Source of the DNA: Girardinichthys multiradiatus
Lineage: Eukaryota > Chordata > Actinopteri > Cyprinodontiformes > Goodeidae
NCBI RefSeq assembly: GCF_021462225.1
Contig: NC_061800.1
Coordinates: forward strand, 11,936,002-12,000,001
Direction of reading: 5' to 3'
Length of the DNA: 64,000 nt
In this document: positions 1 through 11,502 of the stretch, piece after piece
Numbering within the stretch: the first letter of the stretch is position 1
Layout of the letters: each line of letters begins with the position of its first letter
Notes under the pieces: model-generated
What the model was told of the DNA's origin: nothing
What the model saw: the letters and a program-made list of their open reading frames with translations, nothing else
Database searches by the model: none
Position numbers and translations under genes: made by a program

Positions 1-264
1 AATGCCAACAACACTTTTCTTTTTTTTTTTTTTATAAAACAAAAAAATCTGAAACAAATAAATCATCCAACAATTCTTCACTAGTTGGTGTCGGTCCATC
101 AAATAAAATCCCACTGAAATACACTGACAGTTGTTGCTGTTGTTTGCATTGCATACAGTGTCCACCATCACCAGTAAGAGTTGTCATGATGGAATCCAAT
201 GAAGCATTGTATCCCACCTCCCCATACAGCAAATCTCTAAATTAATGCACAGAGACATTCTTAC

Positions 265-526
265 CTCTCTGATCTTATCCCGCTTTTCTTTGACATCAGC
301 CTCCGGTGGCTCCCCATCGCCGACCCCAACCACCTTTGGCATGGGGACAGGAGGTAAGGGTTTAGGCCCTGCTTCCTTCTTCTTCAGGTCCTCAATAACT
401 TTAGCCTTTTCTGTCTGAATCTCAGCCTTCAGCTCCTTATGAGACTTCCGCAGCTTCTCTTTCGCCTCCTGCAGTGCTCGCTCGTGGTCAGCGCGAATCT
501 TGTTGCGTAGGCTCTCCTCATCCTCC
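265..526 (-). CDS. man1a2: man1a2 exon 2 (alpha-1,2-mannosidase IB, luminal stem)
   Basis: This is the second coding exon of the Golgi class I mannosidase that trims alpha-1,2-linked mannose from N-glycans. It encodes residues of the charged luminal stem, including NKIRADHERALQEAKEKLRK and a proline-rich stretch LPPVPMP, and it ends with KRDKIRE. All of these match the vertebrate MAN1A2 stem closely. On the minus strand it opens after a pyrimidine-rich acceptor ending CTACAG (527-530) and closes at a GAG|GTAAGA donor (264). The length of 262 bp restores the frame left by exon 1, since the split Arg codon AG/G is rejoined. The stem is Lys/Glu-rich and probably coiled-coil. The catalytic GH47 domain is encoded to the left of the window. 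The paralogue man1a1 is less likely because the exon 1 sequence is MAN1A2-like. Confidence 0.95.
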
Positions 527-2224
527 CTGTAGGAGAAAGGACAAAGGTACAAAGGTAGGTAAGTCCTAACTGTTACTCGTTTGGTATGCCTGAATCCCTA
601 ACGCCCCAGAGAAAGAGTTCATGGAGGAAAATTCTGTATTTAAATTGATACAAAAACAATTGAACAGCTTTTAAGATTTCTCAGTACAATCTGTCCCTGT
701 GGGAAATAAATTTGTCTGCATCATCTGCGAAGGAACATTTTGTATTGGTTCAGTGGCCAATATGCATCTAGAGATAAATATATTTAAATTCCATTTCCTG
801 TTGTGGAGATGCTAAAAGAGAGCAAGTGGCCTGAGCTTTACAGAAAAGCAGAATAAAATGTACTAACTTCTACTTCAGATCATTAAGGGGGAAAAAAAAA
901 AACATCACTCCCTCCTGGGAAGCTTAACCTCAACCTCATGAATCCACCGTTACATCGACTTCAGGTAAAGAGAACAGGCACAGATGAACCCAATGAGGAG
1001 GCTGGCACTACTGCAATGACAGTGAAACATTAGGCTGCACTTCCATGTGGCGATACGAGCTCCAGGCTGTTGACATTGTTCTGCCCCATGAGGATGTATT
1101 CCAGTAATGAAAAACAAACACGGCGAAGTAGTCAGCAGGACGATGGCGGCACTGTACAATCCCTTAAAGGTCACAGAGGAAAGAGCAGCTCTGAATCTCC
1201 CCTGGCTGTTTGGTGGATTTCAACATACAGCTGCAGTTAGCGCTGATAAACGGCTGGAGGTCAGAGGTGAGCTTTTGTCATTCCTGTTAAACGAGGATGA
1301 ACTCATGATAACTCCAGTGTTTAGCCAAGAATACTGATTTAAGTCACTTTAAAAAGTGATTGATGAAAAGGCTATTTCAGCATATCACTACCAATGAATC
1401 GTTTCTCTCTTGCCATTTGTGGTTTTTCCTCTCTGCTCTTGACTCCATGCACCTTCCTTTAATAATCTGTGGCTTCAGAGCTGCATCTTTCAAACCTTTA
1501 CCTCATTGACTACAAACCTTGACCAGTGCTGAAAGCTCATTTTCATGCCCTCAAAATCCCTTTATCTAAAAAAGAAACATAAGGGCTTTCCACTGTAAGT
1601 CTGCATCTCTCGCCATTTCCTTCCGGCTTAAAGGTCTTCTCCCAGCGATTTCCTTCAGCACAATAAAAATAGAAAAAGGAACAAGAACAAATAAAATGGA
1701 CACAGAGTTTAGATAAAGATAAGCATTTCAAAAACTAATTTCTTTTTGTAAAGTTTATGCTGGATGGTGAAATTGCTCCTCTTTATCATATGTGAAAAAC
1801 GATGTTGCATGAGGAGAAAACACAGAGAGACGTATAGAGGGGTTGAGATTTTTTTAAATTTTCCTACATGTTTGTTTTGTTAAAAGTATGCCAAAACATT
1901 GTGGAAATATTAAAGAATAATGTCAATATACACCAGCCGAAACAGAAGGTGACAACATCAGGAAAAAAGGTCTACGGCCAGGAGCCCCGCGCTCACATGG
2001 CTGCTCAGTCAGCTCACTCTTCACGGCTTTGTGACTCAAACAACAACTTGTGTCGCATTAAAATCCCACTCGGTCTCTGAAAAAAATCCTTGCGGTATCC
2101 TGTCTTTAGTTCTCGCTTTTTAGCAGAAAGTCATTTTGCTGCTGTTTGTGCAGCTTTGCTTTCTTCCTCCCGCTATGCTGCCCCCTGTTGGCAAGTGTTC
2201 TGCTATTTAAGTGTCCATATCATA
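527..2224. other. man1a2 intron 1, 3' end, no gene seen
   Basis: AT-rich intron sequence between the exon 2 acceptor and the first Tc1 element. Short open frames on both strands show no recognisable protein. I see no repeat family I can name here. Confidence 0.6.
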
Positions 2225-2226
2225 TA

Positions 2227-3829
2227 CAGGTCCTTCTCAAAATATTAGCATATTGTGATAAAGTTCATTATTTTCCATAATGTCATGATGAAAATTTAAT
2301 ATTCATATATTTTAGATTCATTGCACACTAACTGAAATATTTCAGGTCTTTTATTGTCTTAATACGGATGATTTTGGCATACAGCTCATGAAAACCCAAA
2401 ATTCCTATCTCACAAAATTAACATATCATTAAAAGGGTCTCTAAACGAGCTATGAACCTAATCATCTGAATCAACGAGTTAACTCTAAACACCTGCAAAA
2501 GATTCCTGAGGCCTTTAAAACTCCCAGCCTGGTTCATCACTCAAAACCCCAATCATGGGTAAGACTGCCGACCTGACTGCTGTCCAGAAGGCCACTATTG
2601 ACACCCTCAAGCAAGAGGGTAAGACACAGAAATAAATTTCTGAACGAATAGGCTGTTCCCAGAGTGCTGTATCAAGGCACCTCAGTGGGAAGTCTGTGGG
2701 AAGGAAAAAGTGTGGCAGAAAACACTGCACAACGAGAAGAGGTGACCGGACCCTGAGGAAGATTGTGGAGAAGGGCCGATTCCAGACCTTGGGGGACCTG
2801 CGGAAGCAGTGGACTGAGTCTGGAGTAGAAACATCCAGAGCCACCGTGCACAGGCGTGTGCAGGAAATGGGCTACAGGTGCCGCATTCCCCAGGTCAAGC
2901 CACTTTTGAACCAGAAACAGCGGCAGAAGCGCCTGACCTGGGCTACAGAGAAGCAGCACTGGACTGTTGCTCAGTGGTCCAAAGTACTTTTTTCGGATGA
3001 AAGCAAATTCTGCATGTCATTCGGAAATCAAGGTGCCAGAGTCTGGAGGAAGACTGGGGAGAAGGAAATGCCAAAATGCCAGAAGTCCAGTGTCAAGTAC
3101 CCACAGTCAGTGATGGTCTGGGGTGCCGTGTCAGCTGCTGGTGTTGGTCCACTGTGTTTTATCAAGGGCAGGGTCAATGCAGCTAGCTATCAGGAGATTT
3201 TGGAGCACTTCATGCTTCCATCTGCTGAAAAGCTTTATGGAGATGAAGATTTCATTTTTCAGCACGACCTGGCACCTGCTCACAGTGCCAAAACCACTGG
3301 TAAATGGTTTACTGACCATGGTATCACTGTGCTCAATTGGCCTGCCAACTCTCCTGACCTGAACCCCATAGAGAATCTGTGGGATATTGTGAAGAGAACG
3401 TTGAGAGACTCAAGACCCAACACTCTGGATGAGCTAAAGGCCGCTATCGAAGCATCCTGGGTCTCCATAAGACCTCAGCAGTGCCACAGGCTGATTGCCT
3501 CCATGCCACGCCGCATTGAAGCAGTCATTTCTGCAAAAGGATTCCGGACCAAGTATTGAGTGCATAACTGTACATGATTATTTGACGTTTTTTGTATTAA
3601 AAACTCTTTTCTTTTATTGGTCGGATGAAATATGCTAATTTTGTGAGATAGGAATTTTGGGTTTTCATGAGCTGTATGCCAAAATCATCTGTATTAAGAC
3701 AATAAAAGACCTGAAATATTTCAGTTAGTGTGCAATGAATCTAAAATATATGAATGTTAAATTTTCATCATGACATTATGGAAAATAATGAACTTTATCA
3801 CAATATGCTAATATTTTGAGAAGGACCTG
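2227..3829 (+). mobile_element. Tc1-like transposon, long-TIR family, copy 1
   Basis: A 1603-bp Tc1/mariner element flanked by TA duplications (2225-2226, 3830-3831). The terminal inverted repeats are about 200 bp (2227-2426 and 3630-3829), start CAGGTCCTTCTCAAAATATT, and differ at only a few positions. Two more copies of the same family lie at 9192-10759 and 42949-44558, all very similar, which implies fairly recent activity. The family resembles the Tzf-type elements known from zebrafish and other fish, from memory. It sits within man1a2 intron 1 in antisense orientation to the gene. Confidence 0.95.
2555..3559 (+). pseudogene. Tc1 transposase, copy 1, nonsense at codon 27
   Basis: A 334-codon reading frame from an ATG at 2555 with the Tc1 transposase layout: N-terminal helix-turn-helix (SQSAVSRHLSGKS), a GRKKCGRK basic motif, and a DDE domain with SDES, HDLAPAH and PDLNPIENLW. 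The second D and the E are 34 residues apart (DD34E). Codon 27 is TAA (2633-2635), where copy 2 has GAA for Glu, so no DNA-binding domain can be made from the natural start. The first downstream ATG lies after the DNA-binding region. The rest of the frame is open to TGA at 3557. It is therefore non-autonomous, and copy 3 carries the same nonsense change. Confidence 0.93.
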
Positions 3830-3831
3830 TA

Positions 3832-4832
3832 TTCGTTTGTTTTTCTTTAAAACCAGTGCAGTGTCTGTTTAGCTAATTCTTAGTTCAGAAATGATGAAAC
3901 TATTGAAAGACGTTCATGGTGGTGAGACGAGGCCGCTAAGGATTTCCACCCCGCTGAGCGCAATCTCCCTACATTTTTGGAGCTGTTGGTTTCAGTGAAA
4001 TACTGCAAAGTCTTAATCTTAAATATGTACATCTAATTACAACCTAATCCACATATATAAAACGGCAGAAGATTAAATGCAATGGCTTGACTTTATGTCA
4101 AATCTGCATCTGTGTGCAAATGCCTCAGAGCTGCAGTGTCAGAATCATTTGGGAATGTTGAAAGTAACTCAGTCATTTAAAGGCAAACATGTAAGTTCAT
4201 GTTTTAATGACATTTCAAGTGACCCACGCAGGAAATGTTGCAGGAACTGAAGACCTGCTGAGATCCATGTGGACTCAGCTGGGAGCATCCCAAGAGTTCA
4301 AAACATTCAACCTCTAAGCGAATGCGAAAACAACACTGATGATGTCTGCAAGTAGAAAGAATTAGAATGGACTGATAAATAGTATGGCTGACTGTAGCAG
4401 CCACTGATCCATTCTTTAGGGGGAAAAATATAAAAAAAAATCGGCTGGTGACCGGGACCTGTCTATGTGAAATTAAATAAAATCTTATTCCAATCACTGA
4501 ACACACCACAGCCAAGCATCAGCAGGTCGTCCTGACAACAACACTTTTCTTGTTAGTGAGGGAAGAAGACTCAGTTAGCCATTTCAGTGTCAGTGAGGTG
4601 TTTAAACATTAAGTAAGAGAAATTACAGAAACATAAGAAGCTTTTTAAAAGCAGACTTCTTGACATGCCACTCAGGATGTGAGGGAGAGTGATACCTTCA
4701 GGAGATAACAGGAAGCATGAAAGACACTCATGCTCATTCTTTTCAGCATTCAACCTCAGTCATGGAACATGGTGGATTTGATAATGTTTATGAAAATGTC
4801 ACTTTTGATGTAAGGACCCAGATTTTGTAGAA
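3832..4832. other. man1a2 intron 1 stretch, no gene seen
   Basis: AT-rich intron DNA. Short open frames at 4204-4515 and 4571-4753 (minus) have no recognisable domain and look like chance frames. Confidence 0.5.
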
Positions 4833-5046
4833 CAGTGATTCTCAACCCTGGTCCTCAGGACCCACAGTCCTGCATGTTTAGGTGTTTTCCTGCTGCCACA
4901 CACCCGACATAAATGATCGCGTGCTGTAGTACTTCACAGCATGCTGAGGTGGTCAGGCAATCATTTGAATCAGGTATGCTAGAGCAAAGATCCATCTAAA
5001 CCATGAAGAAGTATGAGTCCTGAGGACCAGGAAAGAGAACCTCTCC
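4833..5046. mobile_element. hAT-like miniature element
   Basis: About 210 bp bounded by inverted ends: GATTCTCAACCCTGGTCCTC at the left and a GTCCTGAGGACCAG...GAGAACC right end. The ends match a common fish hAT-type miniature element from memory. The right end is degraded (AAAGAGAACC) and no clean 8-bp duplication is visible. There is no coding capacity. Confidence 0.6.
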
Positions 5047-7522
5047 AGAATATACAGACACAGCGAATGCTGTTTTAGTGATGTTAGCTCTGCTAATTGC
5101 TTCCATGACATCCTGAAGATAAGAGCTACTAAATGAATTGATCTGCATTCATTATCTCAGTATTGATGTGTTTAATACTGCAACCGCAACAGACGGCTTG
5201 GATGCCACATTTGGTTTCATATTTTATTTTAAGTCCCATGCTTGCAAATTCTGTAGGCCAATAATATTTTGGCCCGTTGGATATACTTCATGTGTATTTT
5301 TAGTTGCAAAGACACTAAACCAATATTGGGACATTGTGATGAAGGTGAAAAAAACCATGATAATTTCTGATATCATGTAGCCCTACTGAAGATGGTTTAG
5401 CGGGTCAACTCTAAGCGTTTTGTTTGTTCCAATAGAAACAATCAAGTGTTTCACACTGACTGCTCTTTCACTGCTGCCTCTGATCCTGATATAAATAACA
5501 ACAGAAAGCCTAGAAAAAGTCATTTATGAATGCTTGGCAAGTGAAAGCATTCAAAAAACTAGAGATCTGTATGTGAACAAGGAATGTGGCAGGATTTTGC
5601 TGAACAATAAGAATTTTGTTTGGTTTTTCGTTTTTTGGTCTGAGCAGTTGATTTAGATTTTTCTAGCTGTGTTTTTATCTTCAAATCTAATTAGACAAAG
5701 GTTACTGTTTAATGGGTTACATGTTTCTTCTCAGAAAGGAGCAGATACAGAACCAAAACAAAGGATTATCTGTACTACCTCTATATATGTATCACAGCAT
5801 TTATCTCTAACATTTATCTGATTTTTGTTGATGCATTTACAGACCAAAGATTTAGGAGCTTTTAAAGCATTTAATGAACAAAAAAAATCTTTTTTTCTGT
5901 TGATCAGAGCCAGCAATTTATTTCTGTCTCTCCTATCAGCTGTCAGTTCTTCCATGAGTTGCAATATAAATGGTAATCATGCAGCTCACATTTCTAATCT
6001 GAGAATTCAAACTATCTGAGATTATTCTTTAACTAACCGTTAAGGCTGATATTAAGATATTAAGTCTTTTATACATTCCACTTTAATTTATGCTAATCTG
6101 TTCAAGTTAGAAAGTATTTTCTTCCTTACAAGGTTTACAACAGGATTCTATATAAAGTGAGGGAGAAATCATCTGAGACTTCAGCTACAGGTATTATCCT
6201 GTTTATTCTTAGACTGCATTGCTACTTTCCAACTTGAGTTTCTGTGATCTAAATGCAATTATGTTAAAAAAGTCATCCCTCCTCCTCTTACAGGAGCAAG
6301 CTATCAGTGCTGCATTATGATGAACAGAAATGCTTTTTCTAACCTGAATAAAATACTGCATTATTGCCCCAAATAAGACAAAGTCATAAATATTCATGTT
6401 ACCTGCATAATTAGCAATACGTAAAAATGAAATTAAGCTCTGTGTATAATTTGAAATAGATAAACAGATTAAAAAAAACACAAAAAGAATGGGATCACAG
6501 AGCAATGTCCAGCCTGGCGTGAGACAACCTGTCTGGGTGGTTTTATAAAACAAGTGAAACAGATTCCTGTTTGATACAAGGCTGCAGCTGTGGATGCTCA
6601 GGCCTAATGATGCCTTCATGTTCACATCAATCAGCGCGACCCGAGGATGTTTCAAAGAGATGCTGCAACAGCAGAGAAAGCTTGTAGCCTTGCACTTACT
6701 CAAAGTGATTGGGGACACAAAGCACACTCCTCAGGACAGAAATGTGTCTGTCTTACTGTGTTGCTGTGGCACCTTCCTGATTCAGAACAAATATTGTTAG
6801 AAATAAAAGCAAAAACAAATGGCGCCGTTACTATGAAGCCACAAATCCAACTAAGATCCAATATGTGGAAACCTTGAGTTGAGGCAACACAGGTATAAAC
6901 TGTCATTCAGATAAGTAAGTACTGTTTGTATATGTGTTTGTCCTGTATGGCATTCACTCCTACATGTGTTGATTTAGCCTCTTAATTTGATCAATGTAAA
7001 TTCAAGCCTTTTTCTCTGTCAAACTACAATTCAAGATCAGGACTGGATGGCCTTCATGCCCATCCATACTAAATTTGTGATCAAAACTGTAGCTGATCAG
7101 GAGCAGGACTGAAGTGTGCGTCACCCTGTATTAAAATGTCTAATGTCTCTAATCTAAATAGGTTTCCATTATGTAAAACTGTGAAACCAGTGGTGATTTC
7201 AGGAAGGAGACGGAGACATCTAGAACACCAGAACAGAACAGCTAATAACACGTGACTGTTTCCATGTCCCTCTGACTATGGTCATGGTAACAGAGTGAAA
7301 CAATCCAGACAATTGGTGTAGGGTTTTTTTTTTTTTGCGGCAGCCACATTTTTGCATGGCAAGTCCTTAATCACAGGATATCTTTCTAATTTAAATACCT
7401 ATACTGTTTAAAATAAGCCACGCCTATTCTTTTACTGATCTAAAGAGGGCAGGTATTCATCAGACTAACTGTCTTTACGGTAGAGCTGCACGACATAAGA
7501 AAAACATGCAAACTCCAACAAT
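5047..7522. other. man1a2 intron 1 stretch, no gene seen
   Basis: AT-rich intron DNA with many short frames. The longest is 172 codons on the minus strand (6209-6727), with no recognisable domain, low-complexity composition and no splice or promoter context. A poly-T run lies near 7325. Confidence 0.5.
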
Positions 7523-8797
7523 TAGGGATGCTCTGATCAGGTGTTACGCGGCTGATTCCGATACCAATCAACAATGAGTGCGATCACCAATACCAATCAT
7601 GTGGATTGGCTGAAAATTGTTCGATTTAGTTCAAATTACTGGCTCGAAAAAATAAACCGTAAAATCACCTTAATTTAGACAAAACATGTTACTTTTCCAA
7701 GAGAAAAAAAATACTATAAACTTGTAGGCAAAGTGCAGCAATAATTCAATCAAAAGGACAACTGAAGAAACGCAATCTTTAACAAACTGAAACATTAAGG
7801 CTCTCGACAGGCAAAATAATCCAGAAAGTCAAATAAATCTCACAACATTGTCTAAATTAAATAATGTCAAGTAAAAAAGAAAACATTCACAGTGAAATGC
7901 AGGTTGCATTTTACGGCTTTTTTGCTTCGTTTTCTGACTGTCACACTCAACGGTGGGCTGCGTTAACTGCCGTCCGACGGCTCCGGGTGTCTTGTTTTTA
8001 TTCTCTGCAGTGAGCCTCGAAAACTCACCATACTCTGCCAAGTGCTTGTTCTTTAAATGTCGTATTAAATTTGTTGTGTTGATCCATTTTGAAGTGCTTC
8101 CCCATGAGGTATTCTTCTGTTGCATGTGTCGCAGAACACAAGCTTTACATCACTCCCACAGACAGAAAAGTTCAGCACGGCCGACATGTTTGTTTAGTAT
8201 TTGCTGCTGTGCGCTTGCATGTAATACTGATGTTTAATTTCACTGCACATTAAGCCAATACGTTTTTCAGCATATTTCAAACATTTATTTATATAATGCC
8301 ATGGTAACCTTAACCAGAGACCCGTCCCCGACTGACCGTGGATAAGCTGGGCTCTCCTGACAATAGTTAGGGGAAAGTTAACAGAGCAGCGAGAAGGATC
8401 TGACTCTTAGTCCAGACGTGGACAGGTTTTAAAAGGAATATTCCCCAATTACTCAGACGTGTAATGGGCCAGAAGGGTTCTAAGGAATTACTTCCTCCCC
8501 AGGTAGAAACGTTTGATTTTATGGTGAAAAATTATGGATGAAAAAGCACGGAGTGCATTAATAAATGGGTTAAAGATTTAACTTTTCCTGCCAGATGCTC
8601 GTTTACTCTTAAAATTTAACAAAAAGGTTTTCTTTACTTTGCTTCATCATTCCACTGCAATGTACTTTTTAATGTTTTTGTCATCATGTAAAGAACTTTG
8701 AATCTTCTTGTTGCTCAGATGTGCTATACTAATAAACTTGCCTTCCCACTGATTTTAATGAAGTATCGGACTAAAGCTCAGTACTGGCACATGCCTA
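7523..8797 (-). mobile_element. hAT-like transposon relic with BED-finger remnant
   Basis: The left end TAGGGATGCTCTGATCAGG and right end CTGGCACATGCCTA resemble the degenerate termini of a fish hAT family. On the minus strand at about 7953-8145 an open frame encodes INTTNLIRHLKNKHLAEYGE. This has the HxxxxxH spacing and flanking pattern of the C-terminal half of a BED zinc finger, as found at the N terminus of hAT transposases. The zinc finger's CxxC half is degraded, the catalytic domain is missing, and no 8-bp duplication is obvious. The exact ends are uncertain. Confidence 0.5.
8685..8750 (+). repeat. LINE 3' tail-like segment
   Basis: The segment containing AAAGAACTTTGAATC and GTGCTATACTAATAAACTTGC matches the 3' tail shared by many fish L2/CR1-type LINEs and their partner SINEs, from memory. 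It lies near the right end of the hAT-like relic. Confidence 0.4.
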
Positions 8798-9191
8798 GAC
8801 TTAAATCACTTGCACAAGAAATCCGTACAAACTGTACTGTACAATCCATTAAGTCAATATACAGTCCCTGAGTTACACAATCTCTCAAGAAAAGGTCCCT
8901 TAGCTTTGTTCCTGTGAAGAACACATTCACACAGTGAGGAAACCTGGAGCATGAACACTTCTAGGTGTCTGAAGGCTTTCACTGCCTGTACTGGTTTGAC
9001 ATTAAGTATAGGCTGCACTGAGCACATATTGGTGTAGGCAGCAGTGCACTAAAACAGACAATCTGTGTCAGTACAGGTAGAACTGGAAATATTGTTTAAG
9101 AAAAACTCTGGAAAAAAGTTCCCTTCAAAAGTGTGTAGAAGAAATGTGGGGTGGTAAAAAATGTGAGTAAGCAATATGTGGTAAAATAATA

Positions 9192-10759
9192 CAGGTCCTT
9201 CTGAAAATATTAGCATATTGTGATAAAGTTCATTATTTTCCATAATGTCATGATGAAAATTTAACATTCATATATTTTAGATTCATTGCACACTAACTGA
9301 AATATTTCAGGTCTTTTATTGTCTTAATACGGATGATTTTGGCATACAGCTCATGAAAACCCAAAACTCCTATCTCACAAAATTAGCATATTTCATCCGA
9401 CCAATAAAAGAAAAGTGTTTTTAATACAAAAAACGTCAACCATCAAATAATCATGTACAGTTATGCACTCAATACTTGGTCGGGAATCCTTTGGCAGAAA
9501 TGACTGCTTCAATGCGGCGTGGCATGGAGGCAATCAGCCTGTGGCACTGCTGAGGTCTTATGGAGGCCCAGGATGCTTCGATAGCGGCCTTTAGCTCATC
9601 CAGAGTGTCGGGTCTTGAGTCTCTCAACGTTCTCTTCACAATATCCCACAGATTCTCTATGGGGTTCAGGTCAGGAGAGTTGGCAGGCCAATTGAGCACA
9701 GTGATACCATGGTCAGTAAACCATTTACCAGTGGTTTTGGCACTGTGAGCAGGTGCCAGGTCGTGCTGAAAAATGAAATCTTCATCTCCATAAAGCTTTT
9801 CAGCAGATGGAAGCATGAAGTGCTCCAAAATCTCCTGATAGCTAGCTGCATTGACCCTGCCCTTGATAAAACACAGTGGACCAACACCAGCAGCTGACAC
9901 GGCACCCCAGACCATCACTGACTGTGGGTACTTGACACTGGACTTCTGGCATTTTGGCATTTCCTTCTCCCCAGTCTTTCTCCAGACTCTGGCACCTTGA
10001 TTTCCAAATGACATGCAGAATTTGCTTTCATCTGAAAAAAGTACTTTGGACCACTGAGCAACAGTCCAGTGCTGCTTCTCTGTAGCCCAGGTCTGGGGAA
10101 TGCGGCACCTGTAGCCCATTTCCTGCACACGCCTGTGCACGGTGGCTCTGGATGTTTCTACTCCAGACTCAGTCCACTGCTTCCGCAGGTCCCCCAAGGT
10201 CTGGAATCGGCCCTTCTCCACAATCTTCCTCAGGGTCCGGTCACCTCTTCTCGTTGTGCAGCGTTTTCTGCCACACTTTTTCCTTCCCACAGACTTCCCA
10301 CTGAGGTGCCTTGATACAGCACTCTGGGAACAGCCTATTCGTTCAGAAATTTCTTTCTGTGTCTTACCCTCTTGCTTGAGGGTGTCAATAGTGGCCTTCT
10401 GGACAGCAGTCAGGTCGGCAGTCTTACCCATGATTGGGGTTTTGAGTGATGAACCAGGCTGGGAGTTTTAAAGGCCTCAGGAATCTTTTGCAGGTGTTTA
10501 GAGTTAACTCGTTGATTCAGATAATTAGGTTCATAGCTCGTTTAGAGACCCTTTTAATGATATGCTAATTTTGTGAGATAGGAATTTTGGGTTTTCATGA
10601 GCTTTATGCCAAAATCATCCGTATTAAGACAATAAAAGACCTGAAATATTTCAGTTAGTGTGCAATGAATCTAAAATATATGAATGTTAAATTTTCATCA
10701 TGACATTATGGAAAATAATTAACTTTATCACAATATGCTAATATTTTGAGAAGGACCTG
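9192..10759 (-). mobile_element. Tc1-like transposon, long-TIR family, copy 2
   Basis: A 1568-bp member of the same family as 2227-3829, in the opposite orientation, with TA duplications at 9190-9191 and 10760-10761. The TIRs are long and nearly perfect; there is one C-to-G change at position 12 of the left end. It is shorter than copies 1 and 3 mainly because of a 42-bp internal deletion. Confidence 0.95.
9469..10431 (-). CDS. Tc1 transposase, copy 2, open frame with in-frame deletion
   Basis: An uninterrupted 320-codon Tc1 transposase from ATG at 10431. It has the N-terminal helix-turn-helix with Glu27 intact (KTQKEISERIGCSQSAVSRH), the basic GRKKCGRK motif, and all three catalytic positions: SDES (D134), HDLAPAH and PIENLW with DD34E spacing. 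Compared with copies 1 and 3 it lacks exactly 14 residues (from VKPLLNQK to KRL; junction 10092/10093) between the DNA-binding and catalytic parts. The deletion keeps the frame. Whether the enzyme works without that linker is unknown. It is the only one of the three copies able to encode an intact N terminus. Confidence 0.9.
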   Translation of the reverse strand: MGKTADLTAVQKATIDTLKQEGKTQKEISERIGCSQSAVSRHLSGKSVGRKKCGRKRCTTRRGDRTLRKIVEKGRFQTLGDLRKQWTESGVETSRATVHRRVQEMGYRCRIPQTWATEKQHWTVAQWSKVLFSDESKFCMSFGNQGARVWRKTGEKEMPKCQKSSVKYPQSVMVWGAVSAAGVGPLCFIKGRVNAASYQEILEHFMLPSAEKLYGDEDFIFQHDLAPAHSAKTTGKWFTDHGITVLNWPANSPDLNPIENLWDIVKRTLRDSRPDTLDELKAAIEASWASIRPQQCHRLIASMPRRIEAVISAKGFPTKY

Positions 10760-10761
10760 TA

Positions 10762-11500
10762 AGACAAAGAGGGGCAGCATACATCACAGAGTGAAAGATG
10801 GGTAGACCAAGGCCAAGCACTGGTTTATAACTTCCTGAGAAGGAGAGAATAAAAAACAAGGAAGGAAAGGAGTAAGAAGACTGCATCAGGAAAGCTATAA
10901 TAGAAAAAATTGACAAAGACACAAAGCTTTTATGCTAATTATGCACCACACAGAGAGCATCCGTTTTTACAATTTCATCCCGATGCTGGATGCTGGGCCA
11001 ACCGTGTCTAAAATAAACAGCTTCAAAGTTACACATCACCCTGGAAACGCCTCGAAAATATTCATGCGGCAACTCGCCGTGTCTGACTTTAATCGATAGA
11101 AACCAGATTTTGTAACATCAAGATGGCAGTTACTGCATGCTAGTGTGACTGAATGGAGGGATTTGTGAGTATGCCTTCAGTATACAACATCGTGTCTCAC
11201 TGCTATGCATTTGTGATGAGTGTGTTGATGGAAGCATTCCTCCTTCAGTTCAGGTTCTTTGATTGACTTATTTTGCCAACACTGTAACAGTTACTGCAAC
11301 TGTGTAATTGTGTCAATAACCAAGGAGGTTTCCTTGGTTATCCTTGGTTAAATATCACTCAAATGTGATATTTAAATTAAGGTGATGTTCATGAGTGAGT
11401 AAAATCTTATCTCACGTATATGTCAGAATGTCAGAAAGCATGGAAAACAAAACAAGGGTGTGTTCACAGCGTATCCAACAGGTGCCCTCTTTGATGAATG
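10762..11500. other. man1a2 intron 1 stretch, no gene seen
   Basis: AT-rich intron sequence. A short direct repeat of TCCTTGGTTA lies at 11330-11350. Nothing recognisable as coding. Confidence 0.5.
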
Positions 11501-11502
11501 TA

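Noticed and set aside
2672..2959. Minus-strand frames opposite the Tc1 transposases (also at 10069-10471 and 43237-43681)
   Set aside because: They recur only because the transposon copies recur; they are antisense shadows of the transposase frame.
6209..6727. 172-codon minus-strand open frame in man1a2 intron 1
   Set aside because: No recognisable domain, no splice or promoter context, and composition typical of chance frames in AT-rich DNA.
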